Shown: positions 16,284-25,569, counted from the first letter of the stretch. The stretch is DNA of 41,506 bases from an uncultured Lachnospiraceae bacterium (GCA_945621435.1 CALZBR010000021.1:1-41506); one strand, 5' to 3'. Numbers and translations: made by a program. Notes: generated from the letters alone by a model not told the origin.

Positions 16284-16340
16284 TTTATTGACTGCTGTTT
16301 TTGTTTATAATATAGCATAAACAAAACGGCGGTCAATAAA
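16284..16340. promoter_or_regulatory. 57-bp near-perfect palindrome with divergent overlapping promoters
   Basis: Arms at 16284-16308 and 16317-16340 are near-perfect inverted copies (ends TTTATTGAC and GTCAATAAA) around an 8-base centre. Each arm carries a -35 box. Plus strand: TTGACT (16288-16293), 17 bases, TATAGC (16311-16316). Minus strand: TTGACC (16336-16331), 16 bases, TATATT (16314-16309). The minus promoter would drive the Rrf2 gene and the plus one would run toward cysK. The symmetric layout suggests that one dimeric regulator, probably the Rrf2 protein itself, controls both directions. Confidence 0.6.
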
Positions 16341-16348
16341 TATTTTGC

Positions 16349-16365
16349 TATAAGAATGACTTATA
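16349..16365 (+). promoter_or_regulatory. Perfect dyad operator upstream of cysK
   Basis: TATAAG-AATGA-CTTATA is a perfect 6-bp inverted repeat around 5 bases. It matches the dyad upstream of metN (12103-12119), including the AC two to three bases after the dyad. It lies 43 bases upstream of the -35 box of the cysK promoter. Confidence 0.65.
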
Positions 16366-16408
16366 ACGGACTATCAAATATGGTGATTGCCAAAGTGCCT
16401 CATTGGAA

Positions 16409-16437
16409 TTGACAAAGGAAGATTAAGGTAATATACT
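16409..16437 (+). promoter_or_regulatory. cysK promoter
   Basis: TTGACA at 16409-16414 and TATACT at 16432-16437 with a 17-base spacer, 62 bases upstream of the cysK ATG. Confidence 0.75.
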
Positions 16438-16498
16438 GATTACAACACATAGAAAACCTATTGAATTAATAAGCAATAAAAAAAGGGAGGAAAAGAAA

Positions 16499-17440
16499 AT
16501 GGCAGATATCAAGAAGAGTTCATTGGAATTAATCGGAGGGACACCTCTTTTGGAGATTTCCCGATACAGTAAAAAGGCAGGAGTGACCAAGGCAACCATT
16601 CTTGCAAAGCTGGAGTATCTGAATCCCGCCGGTTCGGTCAAGGACCGTGTAGCACTGGCGATGATTGAGGAGGCGGAGAAGAGCGGTAAGCTCAAGCCCG
16701 GTGCTACCATCATCGAGCCCACCAGTGGTAATACGGGCATCGGGCTGGCAGCAGTCGCTACGGCAAAGGGCTACAAGGCAATCCTGACCCTGCCGGATAC
16801 CATGAGTATGGAGAGAAGAAATCTCCTGAAGGCATACGGCGCAGAGCTGGTGCTGACTGAGGGGGCTAAGGGCATGAAGGGAGCCATCGCCAAGGCAGAG
16901 GAGCTGAACAAGGAGATTGAAGGCTCCATCATCCTGGGGCAGTTTGTGAATCCTGCGAACCCTGCGGTACACAAGGCTACCACCGGTCCTGAGATCTGGA
17001 ATCAGACAGACGGTAAGGTAGATATCTTCGTGGCAGGTGTGGGTACCGGCGGAACCATTACCGGTGTAGGCGAGTACCTGAAGGAGCAGAATCCCAATGT
17101 GAAGGTTGTGGCAGTAGAACCTGCCGGAAGTCCCGTCCTTTCAACCGGAACTCCGGGCGCTCACAAGATTCAGGGAATCGGCGCCGGCTTTGTACCGGGT
17201 GTCCTGAACACCAAGGTCTATGATGAGATTCTTACCATTCAGGATGAGGATGCCTTTGCGGAAGGAAGAGCATTCGCAACGTCCGAAGGAATCCTGGTAG
17301 GCATTTCTTCGGGAGCGGCGCTGAAGGCAGCTGCCATACTGGCGTCCAGACCGGAAAATGAGGGCAAGGTAATCGTGGCATTGCTGCCTGATTCCGGAGA
17401 CAGATACCTGTCCACAGCATTATTCAACACACAATCATAA
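16499..17440 (+). CDS. cysK: Cysteine synthase A (O-acetylserine sulfhydrylase)
   Basis: 313 residues. It makes L-cysteine from O-acetyl-L-serine and sulfide using PLP. The PLP lysine is K48 in NPAGSVKDR, the substrate loop is TSGNTG (residues 75-80), and the phosphate-binding loop is GTGGTITG near residue 180. EPAGSPVLS and SSGAAL near the C terminus also fit. GGGAGG lies upstream of the ATG. The next gene, the O-acetylhomoserine sulfhydrylase, starts 14 bases after the stop, so both sulfide-fixing routes are encoded in one transcript. Confidence 0.96.
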   Translation: MADIKKSSLELIGGTPLLEISRYSKKAGVTKATILAKLEYLNPAGSVKDRVALAMIEEAEKSGKLKPGATIIEPTSGNTGIGLAAVATAKGYKAILTLPDTMSMERRNLLKAYGAELVLTEGAKGMKGAIAKAEELNKEIEGSIILGQFVNPANPAVHKATTGPEIWNQTDGKVDIFVAGVGTGGTITGVGEYLKEQNPNVKVVAVEPAGSPVLSTGTPGAHKIQGIGAGFVPGVLNTKVYDEILTIQDEDAFAEGRAFATSEGILVGISSGAALKAAAILASRPENEGKVIVALLPDSGDRYLSTALFNTQS

Positions 17441-17454
17441 GAGGAGGAAGCATT

Positions 17455-18738
17455 ATGAGTAATTATAGATTTGAGACCTTACAGTTACATGTGGGACAGG
17501 AGCAGGCAGATCCGGCAACCGATTCCAGGGCAGTGCCCATTTATCAGACCACATCCTATGTGTTCCACAATTCTGAGCATGCAGCGGCAAGATTCGGACT
17601 TGCAGATGCAGGCAATATTTACGGCAGACTGACCAATTCCACACAGGATGTGCTGGAAAAGAGAATTGCCGCCCTGGAAGGTGGTGTGGCAGCTCTGGCA
17701 ACAGCCTCCGGTGCAGCAGCCATCACCTATGCGGTGGAAGCTCTGGCAGGAAACGGTGATCACATTGTAGCCCAGAAGACCATCTATGGCGGAAGCTACA
17801 ATCTGTTGGCACATACCCTGAAGCAGTTCGGCATAGAGACTACCTTTGTGGATATTCACAACGAGGCAGAGGTGGAAGCGGCCATCAGACCCAATACGAA
17901 GCTGGTTTATATGGAGACCCTGGGGAATCCCAATGCGGACATTCCTGACATTGATGCGATTTCCGCTCTGGCACACAGACACGGACTGCCGGTGGTCATC
18001 GACAACACCTTAGGTACCCCCTATCTCATCAGACCCATCTAGCATGGAGCGGATATCGTGGATCATTCCGCCTCCAAGTTTATCGGCGGTCACGGAACCA
18101 CCCTTGGCGGTATCATCGTAGACTCCGGTAAATTTGACTGGAAGAAGAGCGGCAAATATCCCCAGATTGCCGATGCCAATCCCAGCTACCACGGAATCTC
18201 CTTTGCAGACGCGGTAGGAGCGGCAGCCTATGTTACCTACATCAGAGCGATTCTGCTTCGTGATACCGGCGCTACCATTTCCCCCTTCAATGCATTCCTT
18301 TTGCTGCAGGGCGTGGAGACCTTGTCCCTTCGCCTGGACAGACATGCGGAAAACACCAAGAAGGTAGTGGAATACCTGTCGAACCATCCCCTGGTAGAGC
18401 ATGTGAACCACCCCTCTCTGCCGGACCATCCCAATCATGATCTGTATGAAAAATACTTCCCTAACGGCGGTGCCAGCATCTTTACCTTTGATATCAAGGG
18501 AGGAAAAGAGGAGGCGTGGAAGTTTATTGACGGCCTGAAGATTTTCTCACTTCTGGCAAATGTGGCAGATGTGAAGAGTCTTGTGATTCATCCTGCAAGC
18601 ACTACCCACAGCCAGCTGACAGATGCGGAGCTGGAGGATCAGGGAATCCATCAGAACACCATCCGTCTTTCCATCGGTACGGAACACATCGATGATATTA
18701 TTGCGGATCTGGAAGAAGGATTTGCGAACATTAAGTAA
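17455..18738 (+). pseudogene. metY: O-acetylhomoserine sulfhydrylase, interrupted by an in-frame TAG
   Basis: The frame runs from 17455 to 18738 (427 codons) with one internal stop, TAG at 18040-18042 (codon 196). Both sides are in the same frame and together make a full-length Cys/Met-metabolism PLP enzyme: YRFETLQLHVGQEQ at the start, TSGAAAIT-like segment SGAAAITYAVEAL, VVIDNTLGTPYLIRPI just before the stop, then HGADIVDHSASKFIGGHGTT with the PLP lysine at K208. Relatives usually read RPIEHGADIV, so the stop replaces Glu (GAG to TAG). The truncated product lacks the PLP lysine and would be inactive. The enzyme would make homocysteine from O-acetylhomoserine and sulfide. It is in operon with cysK. 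Confidence 0.87.
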
Positions 18739-18750
18739 CAAATAAAAAAA

Positions 18751-18788
18751 GGGCTTTGCGCTAAGTAATTAGTGCAAAGCTCCTTTTT
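18751..18788 (+). terminator. Intrinsic terminator after the cysK operon
   Basis: GGGCTTTGCGCT (18751-18762) pairs with AGTGCAAAGCTCC (18771-18783), followed by TTTTT. Confidence 0.85.
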
Positions 18789-18925
18789 GTGTGAAAAAAT
18801 AGCTGTCGAGCCTCGAAAGCGAGGTTTCTTATGAAACTTGCAGATAACGTGAGGACTGCACAAAATAGTAAATGTGCTGAGTGAACCATTGATTCAGCCA
18901 ATTCGGTGACACTGATCCGGGCGGC

Positions 18926-19582
18926 TTATGCCTTCATCGACAGCTTCTTTATCATGTGGTTGGCGCCCAGGATGACGAAGGTATCTCCCTTTTGCGTCGG
19001 GTCTGTTGCGGGAGGGTTCATGAGAACACTCTTGCCGCGCTTGACCGCAATGACATTGACCTGATATTTGTCTCTCAGCTTCAGCTGAATCAGGTTCTTG
19101 CCCACCCAGGAGGCGGGAACGGGGATATCCGCGATGGAATATTCATCGTTCAGCTCGATGGCGTCTGCAATATTGCTCAGTGTCAGGTTGTTCGCGATGC
19201 GTTTGCCCATCTCTTTCTCGGGAAAAACAATCTCGTCTGCCCCGATTTTCAACAGAATTTTTCCCTGGATGTCGTTAAAGGCCTTGGCGATGATGCGTTT
19301 AACGCCATGATCCTTGGCGAGAATGGTGGTGAGCACCGAGGCCTCCGTATTATGTCCGATGGAAACGATGGCCAGGTCGAAGTTGCTGATGCCCAGCTCC
19401 TGCATGGATTCTTCGTTGGTCACATCTGCACACATGGCCAGCGTCACATATTCAGATATTTTATTCACTTTCTGCTGGTCATTGTCTATTGCCAGCACAC
19501 GCCAGCCGTTTAGCTCCAGCTGCATGGCGATACTGCTTCCGAATCTTCCCAGTCCGAATACTACTGCATCTTTTCTGTTCAT
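18926..19582 (-). CDS. ktrA: Potassium uptake regulatory protein KtrA/TrkA family
   Basis: 218 residues. It is a cytoplasmic gating subunit that forms a ring on the KtrB channel. The N-terminal RCK/TrkA-N domain has the nucleotide motif FGLGRFGSSIA (residues about 9-19) with the acidic ribose-binding end of the second strand in LAIDND. The C-terminal TrkA-C domain (about 140-215) contains DKYQVNVIAVKRG and GDTFVILG. In related proteins ATP/ADP binds the N domain and c-di-AMP can bind the C domain. It lies 10 bases downstream of ktrB on the same strand. Confidence 0.92.
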   Translation of the reverse strand: MNRKDAVVFGLGRFGSSIAMQLELNGWRVLAIDNDQQKVNKISEYVTLAMCADVTNEESMQELGISNFDLAIVSIGHNTEASVLTTILAKDHGVKRIIAKAFNDIQGKILLKIGADEIVFPEKEMGKRIANNLTLSNIADAIELNDEYSIADIPVPASWVGKNLIQLKLRDKYQVNVIAVKRGKSVLMNPPATDPTQKGDTFVILGANHMIKKLSMKA

Positions 19583-19592
19583 ATGATTCTCC

Positions 19593-20939
19593 CTATCCTA
19601 TAATGATTTTATTTTCTGCATAATCGATTTCCGAATTGTTCTTGTAATGAAACGCAAATGCCAGCGTGATGGGACCGATTCGTCCCAGATACATGGCGAT
19701 GCAGAGGATGATTTTGCCGGCCTGTGTCAGCTGCCCGGTGAGTCCTCTGGACAGTCCCACCGTTCCGATGGCGGAGGTCATCTCGTAAAAAGCATCCAGA
19801 AAGTCACACTCCTGTACAAAGAAAAGGCAGGTGGTTAATAGAAACAGCACGGAAATACTAAAGGTGGCGATGGCAGTGCAGCGACGTACATAATCATCAC
19901 TGATTTTCTGACGGAAAAGTGTCACACTTTTGTTCCCTTTGATGTTGGCTATCATGGAGGCGAACAGGACTACTACGGTGACGGTCTTGATGCCGCCCGC
20001 CGTTCCCACGGGAGAACCTCCGATCAGCATCAGCACCAGATAAAGGGTGCAGGAGGATTCCCGGAAAAAGCTCTGGTCGATGGTCGCAAAGCCCGCCGTC
20101 CGCAGGGTGATGGACTGGAAGAAGGAGGACATTACTTTACCCGATGTGGGTAAAGTGCCCAGAGTGTCAGGGTTGTTCCACTCAAAAAGCATGGTCACAA
20201 GTGCGCCGCCCAGGATAAAGAAGGCGGTTGCGGACAATACGATCTTCGCCTGAAGATTCAGCTTATGAACACGGTTGCGCTTGCGGAGGCAGCCAAAATA
20301 CCTGGCCAGCTCCCAATAAACAGGAAAGCCCAGACCGCTGACCACAATCAGCGCCATGGTGGTCATATTGATCATGGGATTGTCCCGATACATACAGAAG
20401 CTGTTGCCCCCCAGCAGATCAATTCCCGCATTACAGAAGGCGGATACCGCATGGAAGATGCTGTACCATATCCCCTTAAGATGATATTGGGGAAGGAAGA
20501 CGGTGGCGTAAAGAATGGTGCCGATGCCTTCCAGGAGAAGCGTGATTTTCACTATCCGTATGGTCAGCTTCAGAAGCCCCGTCAGACTTTCCGAGTTATA
20601 GGCATTCTGGAGCAGAATCCTGTCATCCAGATTCAGCCGCTTGCCGGTGGCAATCAGAATCAGAGTGGTGAAGGTGACGACGCCCAGACCACCGATCTGA
20701 ATCAGAATCAGCAAAACAACCTGTCCGAACATCGAAAAGGTCTGTCCGATGTTAATGGTCGATAAGCCTGTTACGCAGATGGAGGAAACAGACACAAACA
20801 ATGCGTCGATAAAATCAATGTCCACGCCCTTCCTCGTGCTGAAGGGCAGGCATAAGAGAAGGGTACCGGCAGCAATGCCAATCAAAAAGCCCAGCATAAT
20901 CATTCGGGTCGTAAGCAGGGCCGTGTATTTCTTTTTCAT
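19593..20939 (-). CDS. ktrB: Potassium uptake channel KtrB/TrkH family
   Basis: 448 residues, the length of KtrB rather than the longer TrkH. It is a membrane protein of four M-P-M repeats. The selectivity-filter segments are visible in order: SICVTGLSTINIG, SAFCNAGIDLLGG, TLRTAGFATIDQS and TSAIGTVGLSRGLTG, each with the conserved filter Gly. With KtrA it imports K+, usually coupled to Na+. The promoter is on the minus strand at about 20987-20982. No c-di-AMP riboswitch of the ydaO type is recognisable in the leader. Confidence 0.93.
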   Translation of the reverse strand: MKKKYTALLTTRMIMLGFLIGIAAGTLLLCLPFSTRKGVDIDFIDALFVSVSSICVTGLSTINIGQTFSMFGQVVLLILIQIGGLGVVTFTTLILIATGKRLNLDDRILLQNAYNSESLTGLLKLTIRIVKITLLLEGIGTILYATVFLPQYHLKGIWYSIFHAVSAFCNAGIDLLGGNSFCMYRDNPMINMTTMALIVVSGLGFPVYWELARYFGCLRKRNRVHKLNLQAKIVLSATAFFILGGALVTMLFEWNNPDTLGTLPTSGKVMSSFFQSITLRTAGFATIDQSFFRESSCTLYLVLMLIGGSPVGTAGGIKTVTVVVLFASMIANIKGNKSVTLFRQKISDDYVRRCTAIATFSISVLFLLTTCLFFVQECDFLDAFYEMTSAIGTVGLSRGLTGQLTQAGKIILCIAMYLGRIGPITLAFAFHYKNNSEIDYAENKIIIG

Positions 20940-20981
20940 GAAAACCTACTCCCATTGGGTGTTATAGTATGTAGCCACACA

Positions 20982-20990
20982 ATTATAGCA
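20982..20990 (-). promoter_or_regulatory. Extended -10 promoter of ktrBA
   Basis: On the minus strand TG-C-TATAAT occupies 20990-20982, an extended -10 element with no good -35 box. It lies 43 bases upstream of the ktrB start. Confidence 0.5.
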
Positions 20991-21078
20991 CGAATTCCGG
21001 AAGTAGGGTAGAGTTATTTCCAAGATTGTTCCTGATGTCCTATGTTATACAATATCCTTTGATATACCACAGGCTTCA

Positions 21079-21107
21079 TTGACATTGGGTTTTGTTTGGA
21101 GTATAAT
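21079..21107 (+). promoter_or_regulatory. Promoter of the TetR gene
   Basis: Consensus TTGACA at 21079-21084 and TATAAT at 21102-21107 with a 17-base spacer, 85 bases upstream of the ATG. Confidence 0.8.
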
Positions 21108-21192
21108 GAAGATGATTTAAAACAATGTTTTAGAACGTTGATTTATATCGACAGACCGGACACGGAATATCATAGGAACAGGGAGAACTATT

Positions 21193-21858
21193 ATGCCGCC
21201 AAAGCCGAAATGTACGAGACAAGAGGTTGCGTCTGCCGCACTTGGGATCATCAAGGAAAAGGGGCTTGAGGGACTGACTGCCAGGGAGCTTGGCAGACGA
21301 CTGGGGACCTCTGCCAGTCCCGTCTTTACCATTTTTCCCAATATGGACGAGGTGAAAATGGCAGCCAGGGGGCTGGCTATAGAAGAGTTCAAGGAATATA
21401 TCAGCGATTACAGGGAATATACCCCTGCCTTCAAAAGAATCGGAATGATGATTGTGTCCTACGGTATCCATCAGCCGGAATTGTTCAGATTATTGTTTAT
21501 GCAGAGTCATGAAGCCGGGATCGATATACATAATATTCTGCATGATCTGGGGGATACGGCAGATATCTGCATCGGGTTGCTGATGGAGGATTATGGACTG
21601 GAGAAGCAGGAGGCTTCCTTACTGTTTGAGCAGATGTGGATCAATGCCTTTGGCATAGGCGTCATGTGTGCCAACCGTGTGTGTGATTTTACGGAGGAAG
21701 AAATCGGAAGAAGGCTGAGCATCACCTTTGCCGGTCTGTGCATGTTTATTAAGTCCGGCAGAACCGATGAGATCTATGGTAACGCGGAGAAGAGGACGGA
21801 TGGTATTTTCCGGGGGAGAAAGGTGGGAGAACTGCCCTATCTCAAAGCCGGGGAATAA
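21193..21858 (+). CDS. TetR/AcrR-family transcriptional regulator
   Basis: 221 residues. The N-terminal HTH (about residues 8-55: RQEVASAALGIIKEKGLEGL, TARELGRRLGTSASPVFTIF) is typical of TetR proteins, including the recognition helix pattern SASPVFTIFPN. The C-terminal ligand domain contains HQPELFRLLFMQS, as in a TetR subgroup common in Lachnospiraceae. Ligand and targets are unknown. It is followed after 44 bases by a chemoreceptor gene in the same direction and may be cotranscribed with it. The start is supported by CAGGGAGAAC upstream. Confidence 0.88.
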   Translation: MPPKPKCTRQEVASAALGIIKEKGLEGLTARELGRRLGTSASPVFTIFPNMDEVKMAARGLAIEEFKEYISDYREYTPAFKRIGMMIVSYGIHQPELFRLLFMQSHEAGIDIHNILHDLGDTADICIGLLMEDYGLEKQEASLLFEQMWINAFGIGVMCANRVCDFTEEEIGRRLSITFAGLCMFIKSGRTDEIYGNAEKRTDGIFRGRKVGELPYLKAGE

Positions 21859-21902
21859 ACGGAGCAAATAAAACTATGCTGTAAAAGCAACAGGAGGGTA
21901 CG

Positions 21903-23420
21903 ATGGAGAGCAAAAGTATGTTACAAAAAAACGAAGAACAGGCCAATCGTGTAGCCGCAAGAGTCATGATTATCACGGAGGTGATTCTCACTCTGATTTT
22001 CATTCTGAATTTGATTGGGGTCTTTGTGGTAAAGCAGGGGGTTATGACCATTGCCTATGTGGCAGGGAGCATCTGTCTGCTGCTTCCCACAGTGCTGGTC
22101 AGGACACTGGGTGCCAGAGCCTGGTACATGAAGTACATTATGGTAGGCTGTGCGGCGGTATTCCTGCTGATGCTGACCACCACTCTGACTTTTCATGCGG
22201 TTGTGGTGTATGTGTTTCCTATTGCCATTGCCAGTCTCTACTTTTCGAAGAAGGTGAATGTGTTCGCAACGGTGCTCACAAGTATCTGTGTATCAGCGGG
22301 GCAATACCTTTCCTTTGTGCTGCAGACCACGATTGATGACAACTTTGAAACGGTTTTCAAATTGGTCATCTACGGTATCCTGCCCAGGCTGTTGTGCCTG
22401 ATTGCGGTGGCTGCCATTTTTACCACCCTTTCTTCCAGAACGGCTGAAATGCTGGGAAGCCTGATGGGGGCGGAGGAGCAGGAAAAGATGCTTGCGGACA
22501 TGGTACGCTATCGGGAGAACAACAGAAAGCTTTCCGTGGAAATGAAACAGATGGTTGAAACTCTGGTAGAACACACCAAATCCTCCAATGAACTGAATCA
22601 GAAGCTGGTTACAGAGACAACGGACATTGTCAGCGGAACCAAGGATAACTCAGGTCAGATTGAAACCATCAACGAGAGCCTGGGAACCATCATGGCTCAG
22701 ATGACGGAATTGGAGAGAATGAGCGATACCCTGGCTTCTTCGGCAGAAGAGATACGTGTCCTTTCCAATGAGAATCAGGTGACCATGAATCAGACCACAG
22801 AGAGTATGAATAAGATTTCCGCCAGTGCAGAGCAGTGTATGGAAAATATCGGAAGACTGGAGGCGGAATCCAAGGCAATCGAGGGTATTATCCAGACGAT
22901 CACTGAGATTGCCTCTCAGACAGAGCTTCTTTCCCTGAATGCCTCCATCGAAGCGGCAAGAGCCGGCGAGCATGGAAGAGGCTTCAGCGTTGTGGCACAG
23001 GAGATACAGAAACTGTCGGAACAGACACAGAATTCGGTGAAAGAGATTGAAAGCATTATCATGCGCGTAGTGAAAGATACACAGGCAGCGGTGGAAACCA
23101 TGAAGGTAAGCTCCGGGGATACGGCTCAGGGTCTGAGCAACATCAATCGCGCAGCGGAATCCACCGGAGTCATCACGGCTTCCAACCGGAAGATGTCGGA
23201 AGAAATCAAGCGGGTGGCAATGATTTCCAAGGAGATTCTGAAACACGAACAAATGGTGACACAGGCCATGGAGTCCGTTCGTGAAAATACCGGCCGCAAT
23301 CTGATATCCGTTGAGCATGTGATGGATGTGACCGGTGAGAACAGCAGAGGAACGCAAAAACTGGTGGATATGGTGGAGGATATCAGAAAAGTGTCTGATC
23401 TGCTGAATGAAGAAGGATAA
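21903..23420 (+). CDS. Methyl-accepting chemotaxis protein with polytopic membrane N-terminus
   Basis: 505 residues. The first about 190 residues form roughly six hydrophobic helices rather than the usual two-helix receptor with an outside sensor. The rest is a long coiled-coil signalling domain with the hairpin tip [33 protein letters not shown]. There is no clear HAMP domain. It probably senses from within the membrane or couples to another membrane process. CAGGAGG lies just before the ATG. The gene is intact, unlike the other chemoreceptor in the window. Confidence 0.9.
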   Translation: MESKSMLQKNEEQANRVAARVMIITEVILTLIFILNLIGVFVVKQGVMTIAYVAGSICLLLPTVLVRTLGARAWYMKYIMVGCAAVFLLMLTTTLTFHAVVVYVFPIAIASLYFSKKVNVFATVLTSICVSAGQYLSFVLQTTIDDNFETVFKLVIYGILPRLLCLIAVAAIFTTLSSRTAEMLGSLMGAEEQEKMLADMVRYRENNRKLSVEMKQMVETLVEHTKSSNELNQKLVTETTDIVSGTKDNSGQIETINESLGTIMAQMTELERMSDTLASSAEEIRVLSNENQVTMNQTTESMNKISASAEQCMENIGRLEAESKAIEGIIQTITEIASQTELLSLNASIEAARAGEHGRGFSVVAQEIQKLSEQTQNSVKEIESIIMRVVKDTQAAVETMKVSSGDTAQGLSNINRAAESTGVITASNRKMSEEIKRVAMISKEILKHEQMVTQAMESVRENTGRNLISVEHVMDVTGENSRGTQKLVDMVEDIRKVSDLLNEEG

Positions 23421-23440
23421 TGAAGAAAAGAAACAGTGAG

Positions 23441-23474
23441 CCCCGGGGAAGAGATTCTCCGGGGTATTTTTTTA
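23441..23474 (+). terminator. Intrinsic terminator after the second chemoreceptor
   Basis: CCCCGGGGA pairs with TCTCCGGGG, followed after TA by a run of seven T. Confidence 0.88.
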
Positions 23475-23534
23475 TAGAAAAAAGGGAAAAAACATGATAA
23501 AATGACGTTAACTATAGGATAAGGAAGTAGTAAC

Positions 23535-24326
23535 ATGCTTTGTAGAAATTGTGGGGCGGAATATAATAAGAAGGAATTGCAATGCCCTTATTGTCATTCG
23601 GAGAATTATGAGGCGGTTGCCCGGCACAAGAAAAAGATACTGCATGAATATGACAGGGAAGCGGACCGGATTCGGCAGGAGGCAGAGAATTACCCGAAGG
23701 CTGAGGCAAAGAGAAGAACCCGGATTATCCTGATGGTGCTGGGAGTGCTGGCAGTCTTGGGACTGATCGGTACCGGACTGTATATTTTATTCAGCAGGCT
23801 GTCGGCTGACGCTTCCTACAAGACCGGTCAAAAGCATAAGGAAAATCTGGAAGAGTATTATCAGGCAGAAGATTATGAGGGAATGTCCGGCTACCTGGAC
23901 AAGAATGAACTTTACAAGCCGGTTTACCGGAAATATATGGAAGTGGCACTGGTGTACGATTATTTCCTGAGGATGGAAGAAGCAAGGCGGGAGCTGGAAG
24001 AATGTGCTGACATTGTTTATGACACTCCGGAGACACAGGAGAAGTTCTTCCGCCACCGGGCAGAAACGTATCTGGAATGCTCAGCCCGCGCCCTGAGTCG
24101 GACGAGGGAGGGAATGGAAGATTCCGACTTTGCGGGGAATGAGGATGTGTTGGAGGCGATGTACAGACAAGGCAGAGAAAGCTTGAAGGAACAGGGCTTC
24201 TCGGAGGAGGAGATCGATCTGTTGGAAGAAACCGCCGGGTACGATGAGGGGAAAGCGGACGAAGAACAGAGCCTGCAGGAGGAATGGGAGTCACTTATTG
24301 ATAAGCTTGGGGAGAAATATTTATGA
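23535..24326 (+). CDS. Zinc-ribbon membrane protein of unknown function (cassette gene 1)
   Basis: 263 residues. I do not recognise the family beyond its parts. An N-terminal zinc ribbon has CxxC pairs in MLCRNCGAEYNKKELQCPYC. A charged stretch (about 30-58) is followed by one membrane helix (about 62-88, RIILMVLGVLAVLGLIGTGLYI). The remaining about 170 residues are acidic, helix-rich and likely outside the cell. They contain repeated Tyr/Glu helices such as EDYEGMSGYLDKNELY. The stop overlaps the next start by 4 bases (ATGA), indicating translational coupling. The layout suggests a cytoplasmic zinc-ribbon sensor or adaptor tethered to an external helical domain. Confidence 0.75.
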   Translation: MLCRNCGAEYNKKELQCPYCHSENYEAVARHKKKILHEYDREADRIRQEAENYPKAEAKRRTRIILMVLGVLAVLGLIGTGLYILFSRLSADASYKTGQKHKENLEEYYQAEDYEGMSGYLDKNELYKPVYRKYMEVALVYDYFLRMEEARRELEECADIVYDTPETQEKFFRHRAETYLECSARALSRTREGMEDSDFAGNEDVLEAMYRQGRESLKEQGFSEEEIDLLEETAGYDEGKADEEQSLQEEWESLIDKLGEKYL

Positions 24327-24982
24327 CATGTCCGTTTTGCGGAGGAGAGTTTTCATCACAGGAAATCGCATGCCCCTATTGCGGCAATGGGAACCCGGAA
24401 GGAATTGCATTTCAAAATGAGGTCAGGGAGAAAATCGAGAGGAATAAGCTCCTCAGACCATTGTTGATGAAGCAGAAGACTCCGGAACTGGTCCAGAGGA
24501 TGCTGACCAGGATCTTAATTATTATGGTTGGAATCAATATACTGCTTTTAGCCTTTTCTTTCGGAATCTATCTGTGGGGAGCCTGCCCAAAGGAGAAGAC
24601 AATTCCGCCGGAGGGCTTTGCAATGGAATATAAATCAGCTCTCGTATCGGAGAACTATTATTACACCTCATTTATTGAGAATATATACGAATGGATTGAT
24701 AAGTGGGACAAGGGTGAGCTCCCTGAGGAAGATCAGGTGCTTGAACTGTTAAAGAGCGGGTACATGGCGATAGCCCGTACCACGGAGGAGCCGGATGACG
24801 TGAGAGAAGAGATCAGGATTACCGTGAAGGCTTTCTTCCTGGGATATCTGGCTATGACGGAAGAGGAGATGGAATTCCTGCAACCCGGGGAGGACGGCAG
24901 CTATGATTATGCTGCCCCCGGGGATGAGGATCTGAGGGAGACGGTAAAGAGGATTACGGAACGATTCGGGGAGGAGAGATGA
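24323..24982 (+). CDS. Zinc-ribbon membrane protein of unknown function (cassette gene 2)
   Basis: 219 residues. It has the same layout as the preceding protein: zinc ribbon at the start (MTCPFCGGEF...IACPYCG), a basic helix, one membrane helix (about 62-88, LIIMVGINILLLAFSFGIYL), then an acidic helical tail. The two proteins look like distant paralogues. The start overlaps the previous stop by 4 bases and the stop overlaps the next start by 4 bases. Function is unknown. Confidence 0.72.
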   Translation: MTCPFCGGEFSSQEIACPYCGNGNPEGIAFQNEVREKIERNKLLRPLLMKQKTPELVQRMLTRILIIMVGINILLLAFSFGIYLWGACPKEKTIPPEGFAMEYKSALVSENYYYTSFIENIYEWIDKWDKGELPEEDQVLELLKSGYMAIARTTEEPDDVREEIRITVKAFFLGYLAMTEEEMEFLQPGEDGSYDYAAPGDEDLRETVKRITERFGEER

Positions 24983-25512
24983 TAGGAATAATTCTTGTTG
25001 TGACGGCATGCCTGCTGTTTTATATGCGCTTTCGTAAATGGAGCTATAAGAAAAAATTAGCCTTCAAAATGATTCTGGCAAATCTCTTGCTTCTATTTAC
25101 TGTGTTTTCAGTGTTTGCAGCAGTTTTTTCGGTGAAAGAGACCGCAGAATATAGGAAGGACAGCAGTTTATCAAACAGACTGGAAAACACGATGTACTTT
25201 GAAAATGATATGGAACGGTTCGCGTGGTATGGAGGCTATATGGCGATGTGTCAGAATTACGAAGAAGACTTCGAGTATATCTGGGAGCGCCTTTGCATGT
25301 ACGATGAGAGCCACAGATATCGCCTGTTTGAGGCGGCGATGAACCGGGCTGAGGCAGAGGGTAGGGCAGAGGAGCTGCGTCTCTATGAGACACGAGTGCA
25401 GGAGAGCGGTCGCAGATTAGAGAGATTATGTGAATCCCCTGTTTATGAGGAGAATCGTCCTTATGCGAAAATATTTTTGGAACAGAGCAGGGAAAATGTT
25501 GAAATTAGATGA
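24979..25512 (+). CDS. Small membrane protein of unknown function (cassette gene 3)
   Basis: 177 residues. It has two hydrophobic N-terminal segments (about 2-16 and 28-52) with a basic stretch between them, then an acidic helical tail rich in Glu, Arg and Tyr. Unlike its two neighbours it lacks a zinc ribbon, but the tail resembles theirs in composition. It is translationally coupled to gene 2 through a 4-base overlap, so all three products are probably made in fixed ratio and may form one membrane complex. Function is unknown. Confidence 0.7.
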   Translation: MIGIILVVTACLLFYMRFRKWSYKKKLAFKMILANLLLLFTVFSVFAAVFSVKETAEYRKDSSLSNRLENTMYFENDMERFAWYGGYMAMCQNYEEDFEYIWERLCMYDESHRYRLFEAAMNRAEAEGRAEELRLYETRVQESGRRLERLCESPVYEENRPYAKIFLEQSRENVEIR

Positions 25513-25569
25513 AATTTTTGGTAAGATTTATTTTGTATCAGTATAATTTTGAATGACTGAGGTGGGACT

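Noticed and set aside
10414..18042. Reassignment of TAG to a sense codon
   Set aside because: Genes such as ecfA2, metI, the Rpn gene and the 35573 gene end in TAG at the expected protein end, and the two internal TAG positions appear to stand for different residues (hydrophobic and Glu). Simple nonsense mutations are the simpler reading.
20940..21060. c-di-AMP (ydaO) riboswitch upstream of ktrB
   Set aside because: The leader between the -10 box and ktrB is about 40 bases, too short for this class.
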